A stretch of 23,950 nt of DNA from Chloroflexia bacterium (GTDB taxonomy: Bacteria; Chloroflexota; Chloroflexia; Thermomicrobiales; UBA6265), in the NCBI GenBank assembly GCA_013698305.1, contig JACCVC010000075.1, positions 1-23,950 of the forward strand. The letters run 5' to 3'. Every line of letters starts with the position of its first letter. Within the stretch, counting starts at the first letter, position 1. Positions 14,967-22,843 of this stretch are shown here, piece after piece. A program made the position numbers and the translations under genes. The notes under the pieces are model-generated. The model searched no databases. It saw only the letters and a list, made by a program, of their open reading frames with translations, and was not told the DNA's origin.

Positions 14967-15164
14967 CGGATACACCTCCTGGGCGTTCTGCCGCGTGGGC
15001 CTGGACCCGGTCTGTCTCCAGCCAGTGGCAGCGTTGCGCCTGAAGACACCGCGAGTGTACACCATCACGCGGCGGAAATGTTCTCGACGGATAAAAACCA
15101 AACACGCCTCAGGAGGAACGTCCCGATCGAGGTCCATTGGGGCGGTGTTCGACTTATCCTCGAC

Positions 15165-15190
15165 GGGCAGACACGGGGTCTGCCCCTACG
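15165..15190 (+). repeat. CTACG-type palindromic repeat, copy 8
   Basis: Stem GGGCAGAC (15165-15172), loop ACGGG, return stem GTCTGCCC (15178-15185), then CTACG. It lies 10 bp past the stop of the penicillin-binding protein gene on the minus strand. The stem is identical to copy 6, with the loop reversed. Confidence 0.75.
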
Positions 15191-15199
15191 TGATCCGAG

Positions 15200-17584
15200 T
15201 CACGGCGTAGAGGCAACACCCTGGGACGCGATCCAATCATCGTAGATCGCGCGGGTCACTGGTGCAGCGTACTGAACGCCCTCGCCCACCTGCTCGAACA
15301 TCACCGCCGACGCGATCGTCGCCTCCCCATCGGCGGGGCCATAGGCGGCGAACCAGGAGTGCGGTGGCACCGATCCGTCCTGCGGACCGTTCTGCGCGGT
15401 GCCGGTCTTGCCCGAGATCGGCCAAGTCATGTCGCCGAAGATGCGGGAAGAGCCTACATTGTTATCGTTGCTGGTCTGGTCCCGCAGGGCGCTCTGCAGC
15501 TCGGCGATCTGGGTATCGGTGAGCGGCAACTCGCGTACCACCTCGCGCTCGCCAATCTGCTGCACGATGTCGGTGCCGGTCATCTGCGCCCGATCGACGA
15601 TATATGGCTGCAGCACCTCTCCGCCGTTGGCGACCGACGCGTAGGCGTTCGCCATCTGCAACGGCGTCACCAGCAGGTAGCCCTGGCCAATGGAAAGGTT
15701 GACGTTGTCGCCCGTGGCCCAGCCGTCCTCGATGTTCTCCAGCTTCCACTCCGGATCGGGCACGACGCCACCCGCTTCCGGAAAGTACGGAATGCCCGTC
15801 GGTGCGCCAAGCCCGTACGCTTTCGCCATATCCGGCAGCAGGTTGGGCCCCTCGATGTCGAGGTCCGCGCCGATCTGGTAGAAGACGGTGTTGCAGGAGC
15901 GCACCAGTCCGCTATGGAGCGTGAGCTGCCCCTGGGCGCTGAGCCCGTTTTCCACGACCCAATCATTCCAGACATTGTCGCCGATGGAAAACGACGCCGG
16001 ACAGTTGACAGGCGTGTCGCCGGTGTAGCCAAGGTCGGCCATCGCCGCCGAAGCCGTAATGAGCTTGAAGATGGACCCTGCCGGGTAGGATTCGATCGTG
16101 GCGCGATTCGCCTGTGGCCGCAGCACCGGGTCGTTGAGCCTCGCCAGCTCCTCGTCATCGAAGCCGCCGGTACCGGTGACGAACCCGTTGGGGTCGAATG
16201 TCGGATGGCTCACCATCGCCAGCACCGCGCCAGTCTGGGGGTCGAGCACGACGGCCGCGCCACGGGATTGTTCGCTCTCTTCGTCGATCAGGTCGTCGAA
16301 CGGGCTCTCCGGGTCGGCATTGGGAACGCTCTTGAGTTGCTCGATATTGCCGACCGCGGCGTCGACCTGTTGCTGGAACTCCAGGTCGATGGTGATCGTG
16401 ATATCAAGCGGAGGCACGCCAGGCGCCTCGGCGATGACCTCACGCACGGCGCGGGTATCACACTCGACCACGCTCAGGGAGCCACCTGGCTTGCCAGCCA
16501 GGATCTCATTGGCGCCATATTCGAGCCCGGATCGACCCACCGTCTGGTCTGGCTGGACCGAGCCGGTTTCATCGGCGGCGACATCCTCCGCCGTCGCGGG
16601 GCTCACATACCCGGTGACATGGGCAAACAGCGGGCCGTGCGGGTAGGTCCGGCCGAATCCGCTCTTCACGATCACGCCTTCCATGCCCTGCACCTGGTTC
16701 AGGAGCTCGATACCCCGGTCGGCAGGCAGGTTCTTGACCGGCACGAACCAGCCTGGATCGACACCATCACGCTGATAGGTGGCGCGAATCTCATCCGGAT
16801 CCATGTCGATGATCTGGCCGAGCGCGTTGATCGTCGCGTCCTCGTCCGCCAGTTGCCCTGGCATCACGCCGACCTGGGAAACCTCGGCGTCCTCGGCCAG
16901 CACCACACCATCGCGATCGAGAATGCGTCCGCGCTGGAGAGGCTCGCCCTGCCAGGCGACGCAGCCGGTGTCGCCGATCTCCCTGAAGATCAGGGCCGGC
17001 GTCCAGTTCACGCGCCATTCGTCACCTTGCTCCACCAGCATCATGCCGTTTTGCTGGGTCAGGTCTCCGACCAGGGTGGACTCGTAGGTCACGGTAAAGG
17101 GCATCCGCCCATCCGGGGTCATCTCACCGGCGATCCCGGCGGAGAGCGACTTGATGCCGGCCATGGTCTGGATGCCCTGGTAACGCTCGATGAACTCCGC
17201 TTCGGAAACCACCGTTCGGGTCGTGTCACTGGTCAATTGGTACATCCGGAAAAAGTCGTCATCTGCCCACAACGAGAACCACATCTCCGCCAGGCGCGCC
17301 GGCGCTTCGTCATCATCCGGCGTTGCCGTCTCTTCGGATCCGCCGGTGGGCGCGGGCGGCTCGGTCGGGGTCGACGGCGTCTCCCCACCAGCTAATTCGG
17401 CAGGGGCGCCCTGCTGCTGGGCGATCTGGTCGGTCGCGATGTCCTGGTCGGTAAACGGCCCGGTGCTGGCCGCCACGCCCGCAAAGGCGATGAGCGCGAC
17501 CAGTACAGTCGCTCCGGCAAACCAGGGCCAACGTGGGGGACGGCGACGCGCGGCGTAGGGTGCGGCGTAGGGAGAACGAGCCAT
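15200..17584 (-). CDS. Class B penicillin-binding protein with MecA-type N-terminal domain
   Basis: A 794-aa membrane-anchored transpeptidase that cross-links peptidoglycan. Domain order: basic cytoplasmic start and one membrane segment (about 20-40), a Pro/Thr/Glu-rich linker, an NTF2-like MecA_N domain (about 93-205, LAEMWFSLW to EWRVNWTPALIF), a PBP dimerisation domain beginning RGRILDRDGVVLAE, and the transpeptidase domain. All three catalytic motifs are present: S504-I-F-K507 (active serine), S563-C-N565, and K726-T-G728. The start is ATG 17584, with AGGTGG seven bases upstream; the frame extends 13 codons further without support. The MecA_N domain is typical of Gram-positive-type PBPs and does not by itself imply beta-lactam resistance. 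The gene appears monocistronic. Confidence 0.93.
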   Translation of the reverse strand: MARSPYAAPYAARRRPPRWPWFAGATVLVALIAFAGVAASTGPFTDQDIATDQIAQQQGAPAELAGGETPSTPTEPPAPTGGSEETATPDDDEAPARLAEMWFSLWADDDFFRMYQLTSDTTRTVVSEAEFIERYQGIQTMAGIKSLSAGIAGEMTPDGRMPFTVTYESTLVGDLTQQNGMMLVEQGDEWRVNWTPALIFREIGDTGCVAWQGEPLQRGRILDRDGVVLAEDAEVSQVGVMPGQLADEDATINALGQIIDMDPDEIRATYQRDGVDPGWFVPVKNLPADRGIELLNQVQGMEGVIVKSGFGRTYPHGPLFAHVTGYVSPATAEDVAADETGSVQPDQTVGRSGLEYGANEILAGKPGGSLSVVECDTRAVREVIAEAPGVPPLDITITIDLEFQQQVDAAVGNIEQLKSVPNADPESPFDDLIDEESEQSRGAAVVLDPQTGAVLAMVSHPTFDPNGFVTGTGGFDDEELARLNDPVLRPQANRATIESYPAGSIFKLITASAAMADLGYTGDTPVNCPASFSIGDNVWNDWVVENGLSAQGQLTLHSGLVRSCNTVFYQIGADLDIEGPNLLPDMAKAYGLGAPTGIPYFPEAGGVVPDPEWKLENIEDGWATGDNVNLSIGQGYLLVTPLQMANAYASVANGGEVLQPYIVDRAQMTGTDIVQQIGEREVVRELPLTDTQIAELQSALRDQTSNDNNVGSSRIFGDMTWPISGKTGTAQNGPQDGSVPPHSWFAAYGPADGEATIASAVMFEQVGEGVQYAAPVTRAIYDDWIASQGVASTP

Positions 17585-17713
17585 CGGGAATCCACCTGAT
17601 TGGGAAGGGGCATGCAGGACCAACCAAGCCGTCGGCCACCGCTGTGCCCCATATGATACACAACGTCGAAACAGGGCATTGGTTCACCGTAACGTCGTGT
17701 CTTATGATCGACG

Positions 17714-17749
17714 CGATACGGCCCTGACACTACGATCAGGGCCGTATCG
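17714..17749. terminator. Long perfect hairpin between the small unknown gene and the PBP gene
   Basis: CGATACGGCCCTGA (17714-17727) pairs with TCAGGGCCGTATCG (17736-17749), an eight-base loop. It sits downstream of the 17905-18240 gene and upstream of the PBP start, so it most likely terminates the former on the minus strand. No T-run follows. Confidence 0.5.
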
Positions 17750-17904
17750 AAAGGGAGAGCACGCGATTCCCGCCAGATTGGTCGCACGAGTTCGGCTGCG
17801 GGAGATCGCGCCTACCCCTTTCTACGCTGAAAACCCGGTATCGGATTAATGTTCGCCATGCCGGAGCTGTCCATCATCGAGCCACCGCTATCGACTGGCG
17901 CCTG

Positions 17905-18240
17905 TTATGGCGCAACTCCGACGTGGATCGCCAGGTTGGCTTCGGCCCCATCGGTGACGGGCGCCGGACCGGGAATCAGCACACCGGCGACGGGTGCTGG
18001 AATGCCGGTATCGCTTAGCGCGATCCGCTCGCATGCAAGAATCTCCCGAACGATGCAGAGGGCCACCTCGGAGACCATTCCGGTCAACCAGGCCGTGCCG
18101 CTCCAGTAGTCCGCAAGCAACTTGCGGGCGCGGAGTTCCAGGCGAGGGGCGGCTGGATCATCCGCGAAGCATGTCGGCGGCATCCCGGCCGCGCGGTCAA
18201 TGAGCGAAAGCGTCGGGTACTGATGCGGGTGCGTCGCCAT
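17905..18240 (-). CDS. Hypothetical protein, 111 aa
   Basis: I do not recognise this family. ATG 18240 is preceded by AGGAG at seven bases, and the upstream extension of the frame is low-complexity and unsupported. The protein has an N-terminal His/Pro-rich start, a central helical part with three cysteines in total (PTCFADD, VALCIVREILACERIAL) and a Pro/Gly/Ala-rich C-terminus (GIPAPVAGVLIPGPAPVTDGAE). No signal peptide or membrane segment is clear. It lies 73 bp downstream of the secreted 180-aa protein on the same strand, so they may form an operon. It seems genuine, given the start site and gene spacing, but nothing shows its role. Confidence 0.6.
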   Translation of the reverse strand: MATHPHQYPTLSLIDRAAGMPPTCFADDPAAPRLELRARKLLADYWSGTAWLTGMVSEVALCIVREILACERIALSDTGIPAPVAGVLIPGPAPVTDGAEANLAIHVGVAP

Positions 18241-18313
18241 CTTGTCACTCCTCTTTCTGATTGGGGAGCCACCTGCCAGGACATGACCGGCGTCCCTTGC
18301 CAAAGACGGATCG

Positions 18314-18856
18314 CTATGACGCCGGGGTGGACTCGGGGGTCGCCACCGGCTCGATGGCCATACGCTCGCCACGCACACCACTAACGGGTCCGGCGTCGAG
18401 GACGTTGCCGTTCGGGTCAGCCACGGTGTAGGCGCCGGTGGTGGTGAAGCTCTGCCCATCGGCGTTCACCTCCCGGACACCGCTGATCGTCACGAGCGCC
18501 AGCATGTTCCCCTCGGCGTCGCTGTTAATCTGCTGATACATGTAGACGGCCGAGTCAGGGCCGGTCGCTTCCCAGACGCCATGGGCGCTGCTCAGGAACA
18601 GCGGGCTGACAGGGGATCCCGGCGGCGCAATCGTCGTCACAGGGTCGGTGGCCGTCATGGTCCCGTCGGCGGCGTGCGTCAGGAGGCCATGTACCACCGG
18701 GCTGTCGCCGAGAAACACCTGCCACGTGCCGACAATCGGGTGCGTATCGGCTTCGCCCTCCTGGGCGACGACGTTGAGTCCGCTGCCGCCTGCCAGGACA
18801 ACCAGGCCGACAACGACGAGCGCGAAGACGGAAATCGATAACGATGAGCGTTGCAT
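18314..18856 (-). CDS. Secreted protein of unknown function, lipocalin-like beta-rich
   Basis: A 180-aa exported protein. The start ATG 18856 has AGGAGA upstream; a typical Sec signal peptide follows (MQRSSLSIS, long hydrophobic run, VVAQEG cleavage region near residue 32). The mature part begins HPIVGTWQV, a GTW motif common at the start of lipocalin-like beta-barrels, and is rich in short beta-strand and turn segments (HGVWEATG, YMYQQINSDAEGN, GVREVNADGQSFTTTGAYTV). It ends in a Pro/Thr/Ser tail. I recognise the general style of small secreted beta-barrel proteins, not a named family. It is likely co-transcribed with the 111-aa gene downstream. Confidence 0.65.
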   Translation of the reverse strand: MQRSSLSISVFALVVVGLVVLAGGSGLNVVAQEGEADTHPIVGTWQVFLGDSPVVHGLLTHAADGTMTATDPVTTIAPPGSPVSPLFLSSAHGVWEATGPDSAVYMYQQINSDAEGNMLALVTISGVREVNADGQSFTTTGAYTVADPNGNVLDAGPVSGVRGERMAIEPVATPESTPAS

Positions 18857-18966
18857 GATGTTCTCTCCTGTTCCCATAAAGCATGCCAGGGTGACAGCGC
18901 CTCCGGCCGTCGTCAACTGACGAACGCTCCACCAGCATGCGCCGATGGATGGCAGTGCGCATCAGC

Positions 18967-19017
18967 CAAAGTACGGATTCAACATCGTGGATGATCCGGA
19001 ACGGAATACGTACTTTG
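18967..19017. promoter_or_regulatory. Inverted repeat in the divergent promoter region
   Basis: CAAAGTACGGATTC (18967-18980) and GAATACGTACTTTG (19004-19017) form 14-base arms with one mismatch around a 23-base spacer. They lie between the divergent secreted-protein gene (start 18856) and the SnoaL-like gene (start 19118). A regulator operator pair is the simplest reading; a stem-loop is also possible. Confidence 0.4.
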
Positions 19018-19117
19018 CACGATGTGCTCGAGGGAGCAACAGGTCATCATGGGATCGAAGCCGCCGATGGTCGGCGGCGCTACATGCAGGGGCGGCGGGC
19101 GCCCAGGAGAAGAATCG

Positions 19118-19549
19118 ATGATGCAGACAATCGAACATGGCCGGCGCCAATCAGACCGAACCCGAACCATGCTGAACGCCTATCTGGAGGACTTGCTGGG
19201 CGGAGGCGAATTCGGGCAGCACATGGCGGAAACCGTGACCTTCACGATGATGGAGACCGGGGAAGTGACTCAGGGGCGTGACGCTGTGGTCGGGTTGATC
19301 GACTTCATGCACCATCAGGCGTTCGACGCCACGCCGGTCGTCGGGAACCTGATCGTCGACGATAGCCAGGCGGCGCTGGAAGCGGACTTCGTGGCGACCC
19401 ACGTCGGCGAGTTTGCGGGCATCGGCCCGACCGGACGCCAGGTCAGCGTGCGCTACGCTGTCACCTACGACATCGATGGCGATTCGATCACGGCGCTGCG
19501 CACGTACATGTCGATGGGATCGCTCGTTGGCCAACTCCGCGAGGGGTAG
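19118..19549 (+). CDS. SnoaL-like / NTF2-fold protein
   Basis: A 143-aa small alpha+beta protein resembling the SnoaL-like polyketide cyclase/NTF2 superfamily, which includes small cyclases, isomerases and many non-enzymatic binders. The pattern fits: an N-terminal helix (TRTMLNAYLEDLLGGGEF), a strand VTFTMMETGEVTQGRDAVVGLIDFMH, then long strands ALEADFVATHVGEFAG, RQVSVRYAVTYDIDGDSITALRTYMSM. The GR-x-A-V and F-x-x-x-H-x-G-EFxGI-P-TG-x-x-V features are typical of SnoaL domains. The start is ATG 19118, preceded by AGGAG at eight bases; the frame is open further upstream but lacks a site. The substrate is unknown. Confidence 0.75.
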   Translation: MMQTIEHGRRQSDRTRTMLNAYLEDLLGGGEFGQHMAETVTFTMMETGEVTQGRDAVVGLIDFMHHQAFDATPVVGNLIVDDSQAALEADFVATHVGEFAGIGPTGRQVSVRYAVTYDIDGDSITALRTYMSMGSLVGQLREG

Positions 19550-19587
19550 CAGTCTCATCGAAGGATGCAGGAGACCAGGACAAACGC

Positions 19588-19643
19588 AAGCTGCCTCCCG
19601 GCGTCGGCGACTCAAGGGTCGTGCCGATACCAGAAGGCAGCTT
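19588..19643. terminator. Possible bidirectional terminator between converging genes
   Basis: AAGCTGCCT (19588-19596) pairs with AGGCAGCTT (19635-19643), with a smaller TCGGC/GCCGA pairing inside. It lies between the ends of the converging SnoaL-like and YceI genes. No long T-run is present. Confidence 0.4.
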
Positions 19644-19670
19644 CATGTATCGAATTACGAATTGTTGAGG

Positions 19671-20219
19671 CTACCCGGCGAGCCCGGCCTGGATCTCCAG
19701 GTTGAGCTTGACCTCGTCGCTGACCAGCACGCCGCCGCTTTCGAGCGCCTGATTCCAGGCGAGTCCGAACGCCTTGCGGCTGAAGGAGGTCTTCGCCTCG
19801 TAGCCGATTACCTCTTGGCCCCAGGGGTTGGCGCCACGCCCCTGGAAGGCGGCGTCGAGCACGACCGGCTGGGTCACGCCCTTGATGGTGAGGTCACCGG
19901 TGATGCGCAGATCGTCACCCCCGGCGGATTCAACGCTGGTGGCGTGGAATGTCGCCTCCGGAAAATTCTCGGCGTCGAAGAAGTCGGCGCTGCGCAGGTG
20001 GCTATCACGGTCGTCTGACTGAGTGTCGATGCTGGCCGGCTTGATCGTGACATCGACGGTGGAGTTGGCGAGGTTCCCTTCATCGAGCGTGATGGCGCCC
20101 GAGAAATCCTGAAATCGTCCCTTGGCGGTGGTGAACATCATGTGCTTGACGGCGAACTCGATAGCGCTATGAGCGGGATCGATGTTCCATGTGGTCGTGG
20201 CGGTGCGTGAGTCGGTCAT
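19671..20219 (-). CDS. YceI-family lipid-binding protein (cytoplasmic form)
   Basis: A 182-aa YceI-domain protein, a lipocalin-like barrel that binds isoprenoid or other amphipathic molecules. Motifs match throughout: WNIDPAHSAIEFAVKHMMF at the N-terminus, KGRFQDFSGAITLDE, DDRDSHLRSADFFDAENFPEATF (the family signature), LRITGDLTIKGVTQPVVLDA, and GYEAKTSFSRKAFGL. No signal peptide precedes the domain, so it is cytoplasmic here, unlike E. coli YceI. The start is ATG 20219, with AGGGG upstream; the frame continues eight codons further without support. It has a strong promoter with a palindromic operator (20313-20341), implying repression by a dedicated regulator that is not encoded next to it. 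Confidence 0.93.
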   Translation of the reverse strand: MTDSRTATTTWNIDPAHSAIEFAVKHMMFTTAKGRFQDFSGAITLDEGNLANSTVDVTIKPASIDTQSDDRDSHLRSADFFDAENFPEATFHATSVESAGGDDLRITGDLTIKGVTQPVVLDAAFQGRGANPWGQEVIGYEAKTSFSRKAFGLAWNQALESGGVLVSDEVKLNLEIQAGLAG

Positions 20220-20277
20220 TATTGTCCCCTTGCTCGATTCCATCGGCCCACGGTGCGCTTCCGGAATCGCGTTGATA

Positions 20278-20294
20278 CCGTTTAGCGATAAGCC
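20278..20294 (-). promoter_or_regulatory. Second, weaker operator-like site in the yceI leader
   Basis: GTTTAGCGATAAGCC resembles the palindrome in the promoter spacer (GTTTAGCACTAAACC), differing at three positions. It lies between the -10 box and the start codon, a common place for an auxiliary operator. Confidence 0.35.
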
Positions 20295-20312
20295 ATCGCT
20301 TCAATGAACGCA

Positions 20313-20341
20313 AGTATAGGTTTAGCACTAAACCTTGTCAA
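20313..20341 (-). promoter_or_regulatory. yceI promoter: TTGACA-17-TATACT with palindromic operator in the spacer
   Basis: On the minus strand TTGACA (20341-20336), a 17-bp spacer and TATACT (20318-20313) form a near-perfect housekeeping promoter. The spacer contains GGTTTAGTGCTAAACC (20334-20319), a perfect 16-bp palindrome. This arrangement fits repression by a dimeric regulator such as a MarR-type protein. It is about 95 bp upstream of the yceI start codon. Confidence 0.8.
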
Positions 20342-20391
20342 GCACCGATCTGCCGATCGGACGTAGGGTTGCGTAAACCGCCTACGCTCGA

Positions 20392-20862
20392 CTACGGCTG
20401 CTCAACGTTCTCAAGGGAATCGGCGGTGTACCAGGCAATGTAGCGCTGGCGAATCTCCGCCTCGTCCGCCTCCGGATCATCGTAGGAGGGTGAAGTCACC
20501 AACTCGACCGACTCGACAGCGACCAGTACCGCTGCACGGATGGGATTCGTCAACAACCGCTCCTCACGATAGAACCGCAGGATAGGTTCCAATTCGACGT
20601 TATCGGTGATAATCCGGCAGGTACCACGAAACCGGTATCCCTTCCGAGTCAGTGGATCGACGACGTTGATCTCGGTGGCAGGGCGGTCGCGCAGGTTTCG
20701 CATGGTCCGGGGCGACCTGATGTCCGCCCAGAGCAGATGGGTGTCGTCCCACACGACGACAGTGCCCTTTGGCGACAGGTTCGGAGTGCCATCGGCGTTG
20801 ACCGTCGCCACAAATCCGAGCCGTTGCCGGTCAACCAGCGCCCGCATCTCTCGAGTGATCAC
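20392..20862 (-). CDS. Pyridoxamine 5'-phosphate oxidase-like FMN-binding protein
   Basis: A 156-aa split-barrel flavin-binding protein of the PNPOx-like superfamily. Typical elements: LGFVATVNADGTPNLSPKGTVVVWD (first strands, with the A-T-x-x-x-D-G-x-P-x-x-S-P-K pattern) and LLWADIRSPRTMRNLRDRPATEINVVD (FMN-phosphate-binding region). RKGYRFRGTCRII and the closing VELVTSPSYDDPEAD also fit. The start is GTG 20862, with GGGAG six bases upstream; M6 is the alternative. It is the last gene of an apparent three-gene operon after the 130-aa unknown protein (29-bp gap). Members reduce varied substrates or bind flavin/F420/haem; the cofactor is not certain from sequence alone. Confidence 0.88.
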   Translation of the reverse strand: MITREMRALVDRQRLGFVATVNADGTPNLSPKGTVVVWDDTHLLWADIRSPRTMRNLRDRPATEINVVDPLTRKGYRFRGTCRIITDNVELEPILRFYREERLLTNPIRAAVLVAVESVELVTSPSYDDPEADEAEIRQRYIAWYTADSLENVEQP

Positions 20863-20891
20863 GATGTGCTCCCCGTTTCCGGTTGATGCCG

Positions 20892-21284
20892 TTAGATATC
20901 GTCGGCACGGAATCCCTTGGGACGGTTCCCGCCACTCTCATCGGAGTAATCCGGGCGGGCGGGAGGGATGTAGATCACCCGCGATACCCGTCCCCCATCT
21001 ACTTTGAATCGCACATCCGCCTCGGGATCTCGCATTGCTGCCAGCAGGTCCCGCTCCGGGTTGCTGTTCTCATTGCTCACGACGTAAACCGCGACGCTGA
21101 GCATCCGCACCGCCTGGCCGATGGCGTTGCCGTCCTCGTCGGTGTAGACCGTGCCGATGAAGTCATCGTCCTCGATGATCTGCTGCTCGATCGCCTCGAC
21201 GGTCTCCCTGGCCTCTTCGGGCGACGCGAAAATTTCGCTCTTGACGCGGTCGAGTATGTATGCGCCGACTGTCGCTGGAATCAT
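20892..21284 (-). CDS. Hypothetical protein, 130 aa, between LmbE-type and PNPOx-type genes
   Basis: I do not recognise this family. It is soluble and acidic with no signal peptide. The N-terminal half is helical (ILDRVKSEIFASPEEARETVEAIEQQIIEDDDFIGTVY), then an EDGNAIGQAVRMLSVAVYVVSNENSN segment, and a C-terminal DVRFKVDGGRVSRVIYIPPARPDY. ATG 21284 has GAGG seven bases upstream. The gene begins 12 bp after the PIG-L/LmbE gene and ends 29 bp before the PNPOx-like gene, so all three are probably one transcript. It looks like a genuine protein, but its role is unknown. Confidence 0.7.
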   Translation of the reverse strand: MIPATVGAYILDRVKSEIFASPEEARETVEAIEQQIIEDDDFIGTVYTDEDGNAIGQAVRMLSVAVYVVSNENSNPERDLLAAMRDPEADVRFKVDGGRVSRVIYIPPARPDYSDESGGNRPKGFRADDI

Positions 21285-21296
21285 GTCGTGTCCTCT

Positions 21297-22088
21297 CTAT
21301 GAACCGAGGTTCATGTACTTAAAACTCTCGGCGAACTCTCCAAAATCATCGGGCCGGTCGGGATGCTGTCGCGCCGTCTCCCGTCCCCATTCATACATCC
21401 GCTCGGTGGGGTCGCCTCCCCCAACCTGACTCACATGCTCCTTGAGCGCGGCGATCTTGGTGTCGATGGCTGAGCTGATGTCGACCCAGATGTCCGCCTC
21501 CCGCGCCCCGTAAATGTAGATCTCCGGGGTGACGTGCGGCTCCAGCCCTTCGTCCAGCAGCTCGGGGAAGGTCTTGTGGTCCCGCGCCGAGGGAAACACT
21601 GCCGCCAGCGCCGCTTCCCCGGCGGCCAGGTGATCCGGATGGTTGATGTATCGCTGCCCCGAAAACCGCATGGTCGGATCCTGGCACATCAGCGCATCCG
21701 GCTTGACCCGCCGGATCACTCGCGTCAGCTCCCGCCGCAGCGCGAGGTCGGGCACCAGCGTTGCGTCGAGATAGCCGAGAAAGGTGACGCTCGTCACGCC
21801 GAGCACGGCGCAGGCGTTTCGCTGTTCTCGCTCCCGGATGGTGGCGATCTCCGGCGCGCTCAGGAAGGGATCGGCCGTGCCCTTGTCGCCGCTGGTAATG
21901 GAACAATAGTGCGCTTCGGCACCCTCCTGCACCCACTTCGCGACCGTGCCAGCGCACATGAACTCAGCGTCATCGGGGTGCGCCTGAATCAGCAGCACCC
22001 GGCGTGGAGCGGGGCTCTCGTCGGTGGGAGGCGCCTCGGGCGCGTTGGGCGGCGCCTGTTCGATATCACGCGCGCGATTGTCGGTCAT
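21297..22088 (-). CDS. PIG-L/LmbE-family zinc-dependent deacetylase
   Basis: A 263-aa enzyme of the GlcNAc-PI de-N-acetylase/MshB/BshB superfamily, which removes acetyl groups from amino sugars or their conjugates. The zinc/catalytic motif is clear: VLLIQAHPDDAEFMCAGT, with His37, Asp39 and Asp40; the third ligand motif is NHPDH at 149-153 with His150 and His153. Other family blocks: EREQRNACAVLGVTSVTFLGYLD and VKPDALMCQDPTMRF. The start is ATG 22088, with GAGG five bases upstream; 45 upstream codons lack support. No thiol-biosynthesis genes (mshA/C/D, bshA/C) are adjacent, so the substrate is not assigned. It heads the three-gene operon. Confidence 0.92.
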   Translation of the reverse strand: MTDNRARDIEQAPPNAPEAPPTDESPAPRRVLLIQAHPDDAEFMCAGTVAKWVQEGAEAHYCSITSGDKGTADPFLSAPEIATIREREQRNACAVLGVTSVTFLGYLDATLVPDLALRRELTRVIRRVKPDALMCQDPTMRFSGQRYINHPDHLAAGEAALAAVFPSARDHKTFPELLDEGLEPHVTPEIYIYGAREADIWVDISSAIDTKIAALKEHVSQVGGGDPTERMYEWGRETARQHPDRPDDFGEFAESFKYMNLGS

Positions 22089-22249
22089 ACTATCCTCTGC
22101 ATCCGCGGGTTGATTGCGATCTGCCCTGGCGCCTCGCGGTGGACACATTGGCAGCGGTACACCGCAACACGGTGCCGTCCTGATGCTTCCATCATACTTG
22201 GCGCGAACGGTGCATGTCCCCACCGGATGATTCGACCCGGAGCAAACTC

Positions 22250-22810
22250 ATGACCGACCATCCGAACCAACCCAGTCACGCCAGCACGGCGTCATCGCCC
22301 TCGCCGCGCATCATCGACGTTCCTGAGCGACTGCCCGAAGCGCGCTATCAGCTCGATCCCCGCGCGAAATCACTGTGGCGGGCCGAATGGCTGATCAGCG
22401 GCACGATCATGACGGGCATCACCGCGGCCATCACATTCGGGTTGCGCCTCTTCCTGTTCGACTACGGCATCGAGTGGGCGGTCGGCATCACTGGCGCGGT
22501 ACTGCTGTTCTCGCTGCTCAACCTGTGGCTGTCGCCGAACCTGCGCTACCGCTACTGGCGCTATGAGATTCGCGCCGATGAGGCCGACCTGCAGCATGGC
22601 TGGGTCACGCGCACCCGACAACTGATCCCGATGTCGCGCATCCAGCACGTCGACACCAACCGAGGTCCGCTGGAACGGCGGTTCGGGCTGGCGTCGGTGG
22701 TGCTGTACACCGCGTCCGGCGCGTCGCTGATCCCGGCGCTGGCCACTGACGTCGCCGCCGACGTGCGGGACCGGATCGCCACGCTGGCCAACGTTCACGA
22801 CGATCTCTAG
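22250..22810 (+). CDS. PH-domain (bPH2/YdbS-like) membrane protein
   Basis: A 186-aa membrane protein with the bacterial PH_2 (YdbS) layout. A cytoplasmic N-terminus contains RYQLDPRAKSLWRAEW, followed by two membrane segments (LISGTIMTGITAAITFGLRL and WAVGITGAVLLFSLLNLWLS). A short PH-like domain follows: YRYWRYEIRADEADLQHGWVTRTRQLIPMSRIQHVDTNRGPLERRFGLASVVLYTASG, where the I/V-P-x-x-R-I-Q-x-V and RRFGLA blocks are the family hallmark. The start is ATG 22250, with GGAG upstream. It is followed 33 bp later by a larger gene of the same family. In many bacteria ydbS and ydbT are neighbours. Confidence 0.87.
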   Translation: MTDHPNQPSHASTASSPSPRIIDVPERLPEARYQLDPRAKSLWRAEWLISGTIMTGITAAITFGLRLFLFDYGIEWAVGITGAVLLFSLLNLWLSPNLRYRYWRYEIRADEADLQHGWVTRTRQLIPMSRIQHVDTNRGPLERRFGLASVVLYTASGASLIPALATDVAADVRDRIATLANVHDDL

Positions 22811-22843
22811 CGAACACGATTTTCACCACCGACAGGGACGTTC

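Noticed and set aside
14911..15105. 64- and 68-aa minus-strand frames upstream of the GNAT operon
   Set aside because: No ribosome site for the long versions; only the internal 11-codon ORF has a strong one.
694..15190. CRISPR array interpretation of the repeated palindromes
   Set aside because: The copies are dispersed over 14 kb, vary in stem sequence, and have no regular spacers or cas genes nearby.
15359..17395. 678-aa plus-strand frame over the PBP gene
   Set aside because: Opposite strand of a PBP with all three catalytic motifs; long only because of high GC.
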